10,961 nt of DNA from Flavobacteriales bacterium UBA958. GTDB taxonomy: Bacteria; Bacteroidota; Bacteroidia; Flavobacteriales_D; Crocinitomicaceae. Position numbers and translations under genes: made by a program. The notes beneath the pieces were generated by a model, which was given only the letters and a program-made list of their open reading frames with translations, was not told the origin of the DNA and did no database searches. The stretch is from NCBI GenBank assembly GCA_002293045.1, contig DBCM01000047.1:1-10961 (forward strand), written 5' to 3'. Below are positions 6,813 through 10,961 of this stretch, in pieces. Within the stretch, counting starts at the first letter, position 1, and each line of letters starts with the position of its first letter.

Positions 6813-8260
6813 GAAACCTACACTCCTTATTGAGTTCAATTGAGGTCCCTTTTTCGGATCACTCCGTGCTTGTGGAAGAAATTGTTTTTGATTCTCGTGC
6901 CGCACGACAAGGGTCCTTGTTTATTGCGCTAGAAGGACAATCAAGTGATGGTCATGATTACCTGCCTCAGGTTTATAGTCAGGGGGGAAGAGTGGCTTTA
7001 GTGCAGCGGAAAGTGACTTTACCAGAGGATTTTATTCAATTGGTTGTGCCTGACACAAGAATAGCTTTAGCGCGCCTTGCCTGTGAATGGTATGGAAACC
7101 CATCCAAGGATTTGTGCTTGGTGGGAATTACAGGAACCAACGGAAAAACGACCACCGCAACCTTACTCTATGACTTATTCATGAAGTTGGGATACCACAC
7201 GGGCTTGTTATCGACCGTTGTAAATCGGATCGGAACCGCCTACATCCCGGCAACCCATACCACACCAAATCCATTGGCCTTAAATGCTTTGTTGCGCGAA
7301 ATGGTAGATGCCGGCTGTGCTTACTGTTTTATGGAAGTGAGTTCGCATGCTGTTCACCAGCAACGAATTGCGGGCTTACAGTTTAAAGGCGGGGTGTTCA
7401 CAAACATTACCCATGATCATTTAGATTATCACCAAACCTTTGCGGCTTATATTCAAGCCAAGAAAGCATTTTTCGATGCCTTACCGGCCGACGCCTTCTC
7501 CCTAAGCAATATGGATGATCGCAACGGAGGGGTTATGCTTCAGAATACCACATCCAAGCCATATACCTATTCGCTGCAGCGCATGGCTGATTTTAAAGGC
7601 CTGGTGCTTGAAAATGAATTGAGCGGTCTGGTACTGAAGTTGAATGATACCGAGGTACATACGCAGCTAATCGGCGCGTTCAATGCATACAACTTACTTG
7701 CTGTGTTTGGGGTAGGAACCCTGCTAGGCATCCCAAAGACGGAGTTGATTACGGCCATTTCTACCCTCGGTTCCGTGGAAGGCAGGTTCCAGTTTTTTAG
7801 AAGCACTCAAGGCGTAACCATCGTGGTGGATTATGCGCATACCCCGGATGCCCTTGAGAATGTGCTCAAAACCATTGCGGGTTTTAACAAGGCCCCTCAA
7901 CGAATGATCACCGTGGTAGGTTGTGGTGGGGATCGCGATGTTGCAAAGCGACCAACCATGGCGGCAATCGCACAGCGGTTTAGCCATCAAGTAATTCTTA
8001 CTTCGGATAACCCAAGGTCAGAATCCCCGGCTCAAATCCTCGCGGATATGGAGGAAGGCATTGATCAGATGCATCCAACAACCGTACTTTCCATAACGGA
8101 TAGAAAGCAAGCCATTCATACCGCAGCGCTCTTGTCCAACCCGGGGGATATTGTGCTCATTGCAGGAAAAGGCCATGAGAAATACCAAGAGATTTCAGGA
8201 GTTAAACATCCGTTCGATGACTTCTTAATTGCGCAATCATTCTTTAATAAATCCAATTAA
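6809..8260 (+). CDS. murE: UDP-MurNAc-L-Ala-D-Glu:meso-diaminopimelate ligase MurE
   Basis: MurE is the cytoplasmic ATP-dependent ligase that adds the third amino acid to the peptidoglycan stem peptide. The 483 residues show the three-domain Mur ligase layout: an N-terminal UDP-binding domain with VFDSRAA (26-32); the ATP-binding loop GITGTNGKTTT (106-116); THTTPNP (149-155); EVSSHA (176-181); NITHDHLDYH (199-208); and AKKAFF with probable carbamylated Lys218. In the C-terminal domain DYAHTP (341-346), GCGGDRD (371-377) and GKGHEKYQ (453-460) are intact. SDNPRSESP holds DNPR (400-403), the substrate motif of meso-DAP-specific enzymes, so the added residue is most likely meso-DAP rather than lysine. 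Start ATG 6809 overlaps the ftsI stop (ATGA). Confidence 0.97.
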   Translation: MRNLHSLLSSIEVPFSDHSVLVEEIVFDSRAARQGSLFIALEGQSSDGHDYLPQVYSQGGRVALVQRKVTLPEDFIQLVVPDTRIALARLACEWYGNPSKDLCLVGITGTNGKTTTATLLYDLFMKLGYHTGLLSTVVNRIGTAYIPATHTTPNPLALNALLREMVDAGCAYCFMEVSSHAVHQQRIAGLQFKGGVFTNITHDHLDYHQTFAAYIQAKKAFFDALPADAFSLSNMDDRNGGVMLQNTTSKPYTYSLQRMADFKGLVLENELSGLVLKLNDTEVHTQLIGAFNAYNLLAVFGVGTLLGIPKTELITAISTLGSVEGRFQFFRSTQGVTIVVDYAHTPDALENVLKTIAGFNKAPQRMITVVGCGGDRDVAKRPTMAAIAQRFSHQVILTSDNPRSESPAQILADMEEGIDQMHPTTVLSITDRKQAIHTAALLSNPGDIVLIAGKGHEKYQEISGVKHPFDDFLIAQSFFNKSN

Positions 8261-8261
8261 T

Positions 8262-9506
8262 ATGTTGTATTATTTCTTCGAGTTTTTAGATCGACTTAAT
8301 TTTCCAGGAGCAGGCTTGTTCGATTTTATTTCATTCAGGGCCTCCATGGCTTTAATTGCCTCTTTATTGGTCTCTATCGTCATCGGTAAACGAATGATTA
8401 TAGGGCTGCGTAAACAGCAGATTGGCGAAACAGTGCGGGATCTTGGGTTAGCAGGACAGCTTGAAAAATCCGGAACGCCTACCATGGGGGGGCTAATTAT
8501 CCTTGCCTCGATTTTAGTACCAACCTTACTGTTTGCGAAACTGCATAATGTTTATGTTATCACCATGGTTTTGGCAACCATTTGGTTAGGGTTAATTGGC
8601 TTTCTCGATGATTACATTAAAGTGTTCAAAAAGAACAAGGAAGGACTCAAGGGTCGATTTAAAGTTATTGGTCAGATTGGTGTAGGCATTTTGGTGGGGT
8701 CCATCCTCTATTTTTCTGATGAGGTGCGCGTGCACAAACGCGTTCCCTTGGATTATGCCCTGCAAAAAGACGAGGTGTTTGTAACGCATGAACACGTTCA
8801 AGAGCAAAATGAAAAGTTTCGTTGGATTGCGACCGATGACATGACCACCACCATTCCGTTTATTAAAGGAAATGAATTTAATTACAACTGGTTAATTGGT
8901 GATTCAAATAAAAGTTACGGGTGGTTATTGTTTATTCCGATCGTAATTTTTATTGTGATTTCTGTATCCAATGGTGCGAACATGACCGACGGTTTAGACG
9001 GCCTCGCCACAGGAACATCAGCCATTATTGGTCTCGCCTTGGCAGTATTTGCCTATGTGAGTTCGAATGCGCGCTTTGCAGATTATTTAAATGTCATGTA
9101 CATCCCTCAAGCAGAGGAGCTGGTGGTTTTCATCGCAGCTTTTGTTGGTGCGTGTATTGGTTTTCTGTGGTATAATTCCTATCCTGCTCAGGTGTTCATG
9201 GGCGATACAGGAAGCTTAGCTCTCGGTGGAATTATTGCGGTATTCGCGATTTCTGTGCGCAAGGAGTTGTTAATCCCAGTGCTTTGTGGCGTGTTTCTGA
9301 TTGAGAATTTGTCGGTTATTCTGCAAGTGGGGTATTTTAAACTAACCAAGCGAAGGTTTGGTGAAGGAAGGCGTATCTTTCTAATGGCACCACTCCACCA
9401 CCATTTTCAGAAGAAAGGCATCCATGAAGCTAAAATCGTTTCACGATTTTGGATTGTGGGAATTTTACTCGCAGTAATCACCATCATCACCCTAAAGTTG
9501 CGTTAA
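8262..9506 (+). CDS. mraY: Phospho-MurNAc-pentapeptide transferase MraY
   Basis: MraY is a multi-span inner-membrane enzyme that transfers phospho-MurNAc-pentapeptide to undecaprenyl phosphate, forming lipid I. From ATG 8262, one base after murE, the product has 414 residues against about 360 in E. coli. Signatures: SGTPTMGG (70-77), FLDD with the catalytic-site aspartates 116-117, NGANMTDGLDGLATG (237-251), NSYPAQVFMGDTGS (305-318) and the PLHHHF loop (377-382). The extra length lies mostly between helices 4 and 5 (about 152-195), a charged stretch in the periplasmic hairpin region, before TTIPFIKG which lines up with the E. coli VVPFFKD segment. A TTG at 8229 would extend the frame into murE and is not credible. 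The murD frame follows directly. Confidence 0.96.
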   Translation: MLYYFFEFLDRLNFPGAGLFDFISFRASMALIASLLVSIVIGKRMIIGLRKQQIGETVRDLGLAGQLEKSGTPTMGGLIILASILVPTLLFAKLHNVYVITMVLATIWLGLIGFLDDYIKVFKKNKEGLKGRFKVIGQIGVGILVGSILYFSDEVRVHKRVPLDYALQKDEVFVTHEHVQEQNEKFRWIATDDMTTTIPFIKGNEFNYNWLIGDSNKSYGWLLFIPIVIFIVISVSNGANMTDGLDGLATGTSAIIGLALAVFAYVSSNARFADYLNVMYIPQAEELVVFIAAFVGACIGFLWYNSYPAQVFMGDTGSLALGGIIAVFAISVRKELLIPVLCGVFLIENLSVILQVGYFKLTKRRFGEGRRIFLMAPLHHHFQKKGIHEAKIVSRFWIVGILLAVITIITLKLR

Positions 9507-10850
9507 TTGAAGCTCGACGGGAAACATATCGTAGTGTTAGGTGCTGCTGAAAGTGGCATCGGTGCAGCTATTCTAGCGAAAGTCAAAGGACTTCAGGTCT
9601 TTGTGTCTGACGCAGGTGAAATTAAAGCATCGGCAAAAGCTGAACTGCAAGCGTATGCCATCGAATTTGAGGAACATGGGCATACGCGAGATCGAATTCT
9701 CAATGCCGACCTTGTGGTAAAATCTCCAGGTATTCCTGAAACCGCGGGCATTATGCAAGACATTCGAGCTCAAGAGATTACCGTGGTCTCTGAAATTGAA
9801 TTCGCGAAACCTTTCTCGAAGGGAAAAGCCATTTGTATTACAGGGAGCAATGGTAAAACCACCACCACCTTGTGGATTTACCACATCCTGAAGAAGGCAG
9901 GATTTGATGTAGGCTTGGCTGGAAATGTGGGCTTCAGTTATGCGAAACAAGTTGCGCTGGAAGACCGAGCGTGGTATGTGTTGGAGCTAAGTTCCTTCCA
10001 ACTGGACGATATGCATTCTTTTAAGGCGGATATCGCAGTACTTACCAACATCACTCCGGACCATTTGGACCGCTATGCCTACAAAATGGAGAATTATGTG
10101 GCGTCTAAATTTAGGATACTCCAGCAGATGACGGCAGCAGATTTTTTCATTTATAATGCAGACGACACCAACATTACGGATTGGATCAACGCCCATCAGA
10201 TTGCGCCGCGCCTGGTGCCGTTTTCTGCAACAACGCCCCAAGATTTTGGGGGTTATTTAACCACTGAACAACTATTTATAAACATAAAAACAACAACAAC
10301 TATGTCAATTCATGAACTCGCCCTAAAGGGCAAACACAATGCACAGAATGCATTAGCTGCGGGAATCGCCTCCCGATTGTTAGATATTCGAGCGGATTTA
10401 GTGCGCGAAAGCCTAATGGACTTCGAAAATGTAGAACACCGTTTGGAGTTTGTTGCCAAGGTTAATGGCGTGGAATTTATAAATGATTCTAAAGCGACAA
10501 ACATCAACGCAGCATGGTATGCCCTTGAAAGCATGGAACGTCCAACCGTGTGGATCGTTGGAGGGGTGGATAAAGGAAATGATTACTCGGAATTGGAATC
10601 CTTGGTAAAGGCAAAAGTGAAAGCGATTGTCTGTCTTGGAGTTGACAATGATAAAATCAAGGAAGCCTTTGCTGATCATGTCGAGCAGATTGTAGAAACC
10701 CAATCGGCAACAGAGGCCGTAACTGCCGCCTATCAACTGGCAAAGAAAGAGGAGATTGTATTGTTATCTCCTGCTTGCGCGAGCTTTGATTTGTTCAAAA
10801 ACTATGAGGACCGCGGGAATCAGTTTAAAAAAGCGGTGCGAGGACTTTAA
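9507..10850 (+). CDS. murD: UDP-MurNAc-L-alanine:D-glutamate ligase MurD
   Basis: MurD is the cytoplasmic ligase that adds D-glutamate to UDP-MurNAc-L-alanine. The 447 residues match the family length. Motifs: N-terminal Rossmann start IVVLGAAESGIG (8-19), VKSPGIP (71-77), ATP loop ITGSNGKTTTT (111-121), LELSSFQLD (159-167), NITPDHLDRY (181-190), probable carbamylated Lys201 in ASKFRI, NDSKATN (326-332), GGVDKG (352-357) and SPACASFDLF (421-430). The start must be TTG 9507: the first in-frame ATG is 82 codons later, and GTG at codon 10 would remove half of the Rossmann motif. This TTG directly follows the mraY stop and is in the same frame. Four Thr codons near residue 262 are a small repeat at a domain border. 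Confidence 0.96.
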   Translation: MKLDGKHIVVLGAAESGIGAAILAKVKGLQVFVSDAGEIKASAKAELQAYAIEFEEHGHTRDRILNADLVVKSPGIPETAGIMQDIRAQEITVVSEIEFAKPFSKGKAICITGSNGKTTTTLWIYHILKKAGFDVGLAGNVGFSYAKQVALEDRAWYVLELSSFQLDDMHSFKADIAVLTNITPDHLDRYAYKMENYVASKFRILQQMTAADFFIYNADDTNITDWINAHQIAPRLVPFSATTPQDFGGYLTTEQLFINIKTTTTMSIHELALKGKHNAQNALAAGIASRLLDIRADLVRESLMDFENVEHRLEFVAKVNGVEFINDSKATNINAAWYALESMERPTVWIVGGVDKGNDYSELESLVKAKVKAIVCLGVDNDKIKEAFADHVEQIVETQSATEAVTAAYQLAKKEEIVLLSPACASFDLFKNYEDRGNQFKKAVRGL

Positions 10851-10851
10851 C

Positions 10852-10961
10852 ATGGAGAAAAAGACTAAAGATCTCCATGCAGAGCTGAAGGAAAACCGTC
10901 GGCAGACCCTGGCCAGGGCCGCGCTTACAAGCATCCAACCCCGTGGTAAATACCATGGATA
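10852..10961 (+). CDS. Start of a dcw gene, probably ftsW (first 36 codons)
   Basis: An ATG one base after the murD stop opens a frame that stays open to the end of the window. The 36 visible residues (MEKKTKDLHAELKENRR...) are charged and basic, with no membrane helix yet. In Bacteroidota dcw clusters the gene after murD is normally ftsW, the septal SEDS-family glycosyltransferase that works with FtsI, and such a cytoplasmic N-terminus before the first helix would fit. The call comes from position alone; nothing in the visible residues is diagnostic. The tight spacing says it belongs to the same operon. Confidence 0.55.
   Translation, partial: MEKKTKDLHAELKENRRQTLARAALTSIQPRGKYHG

Noticed and set aside
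8229..8261. TTG at 8229 as an upstream mraY start.
   Set aside because: It would overlap the last 32 bases of murE and add 11 residues unlike MraY, while ATG 8262 lies one base after the murE stop as expected for this cluster.
9432..9450. Perfect inverted repeat AAAATCGT-TTC-ACGATTTT near the 3' end of mraY, considered as a terminator or regulatory hairpin.
   Set aside because: It is inside conserved coding sequence (AKIVSRF), has an AT-rich 8-base stem and no following T-run. A chance hairpin is the simpler reading.
9573..9950. Minus-strand open frame of 125 codons opposite murD.
   Set aside because: It is antisense to the conserved N-terminal and ATP-binding region of murD and shows no domain signature.
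10284..10299. Short ACA repeat (four Thr codons) in murD, considered as a phase-variable tract.
   Set aside because: The unit is three bases, so length changes would not shift the frame, and the tract is too short to be notably unstable.
1..10961. A defence system, mobile element, CRISPR array, or other accessory system.
   Set aside because: All genes are core housekeeping genes in a standard order, and I found no transposase, integrase, tRNA attachment site, repeat-spacer array or composition break.

Overview
The window reads as chromosomal DNA of a member of the Bacteroidota (Flavobacteriales/Cytophagales-like). Four things point there: the gene order mraZ-rsmH-ftsL-like-ftsI-murE-mraY-murD-(ftsW); a FtsL-like protein and a PASTA-tailed FtsI of the kind seen in that phylum; start codons with almost no Shine-Dalgarno sequences; and intergenic copies of the phylum's -7 promoter box TAnnTTTG. 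MurE carries the DNPR motif of meso-diaminopimelate ligases, so the cell wall is probably of the Gram-negative meso-DAP type, and an apolipoprotein N-acyltransferase shows that there is an outer-membrane lipoprotein pathway. I see no mobile element, CRISPR array, tRNA or rRNA, and no gene-free stretch above 300 bases.

Left part, all on the minus strand (1-2793): an EamA/DMT-type permease (1861-2793), then rplU (ribosomal L21) and rpmA (L27) under their own promoter and closed by a clear intrinsic terminator (1151-1183), then the first 377 codons of lnt, which leaves the window at base 1. Right part, all on the plus strand (2987-10961): the division and cell-wall (dcw) cluster. Its genes overlap by 4-11 bases or lie 0-1 base apart, so they form one translationally coupled operon. 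It begins with the regulator MraZ and the 16S rRNA methyltransferase RsmH. Next come the septal proteins FtsL-like and FtsI, then three steps of peptidoglycan precursor synthesis: MurD and MurE on the cytoplasmic nucleotide precursor, and MraY for transfer to the lipid carrier. The window ends in the start of what is probably ftsW. murF is not in the visible part.

The most interesting region is the divergent intergenic stretch of about 190 bases between the permease and mraZ. It holds two copies of the same element, GTGGTA-N4-GTGGTA, one facing each gene and 120 bases apart. The 10-base period and the TGGT core resemble known MraZ operators. One pair is in the mraZ leader. The other overlaps the -33 region of a good promoter for the permease. 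This suggests that MraZ controls both its own cluster and the divergent permease. The GTG codons that would give longer versions of both proteins lie inside these repeats, so I place both starts at the downstream ATGs.
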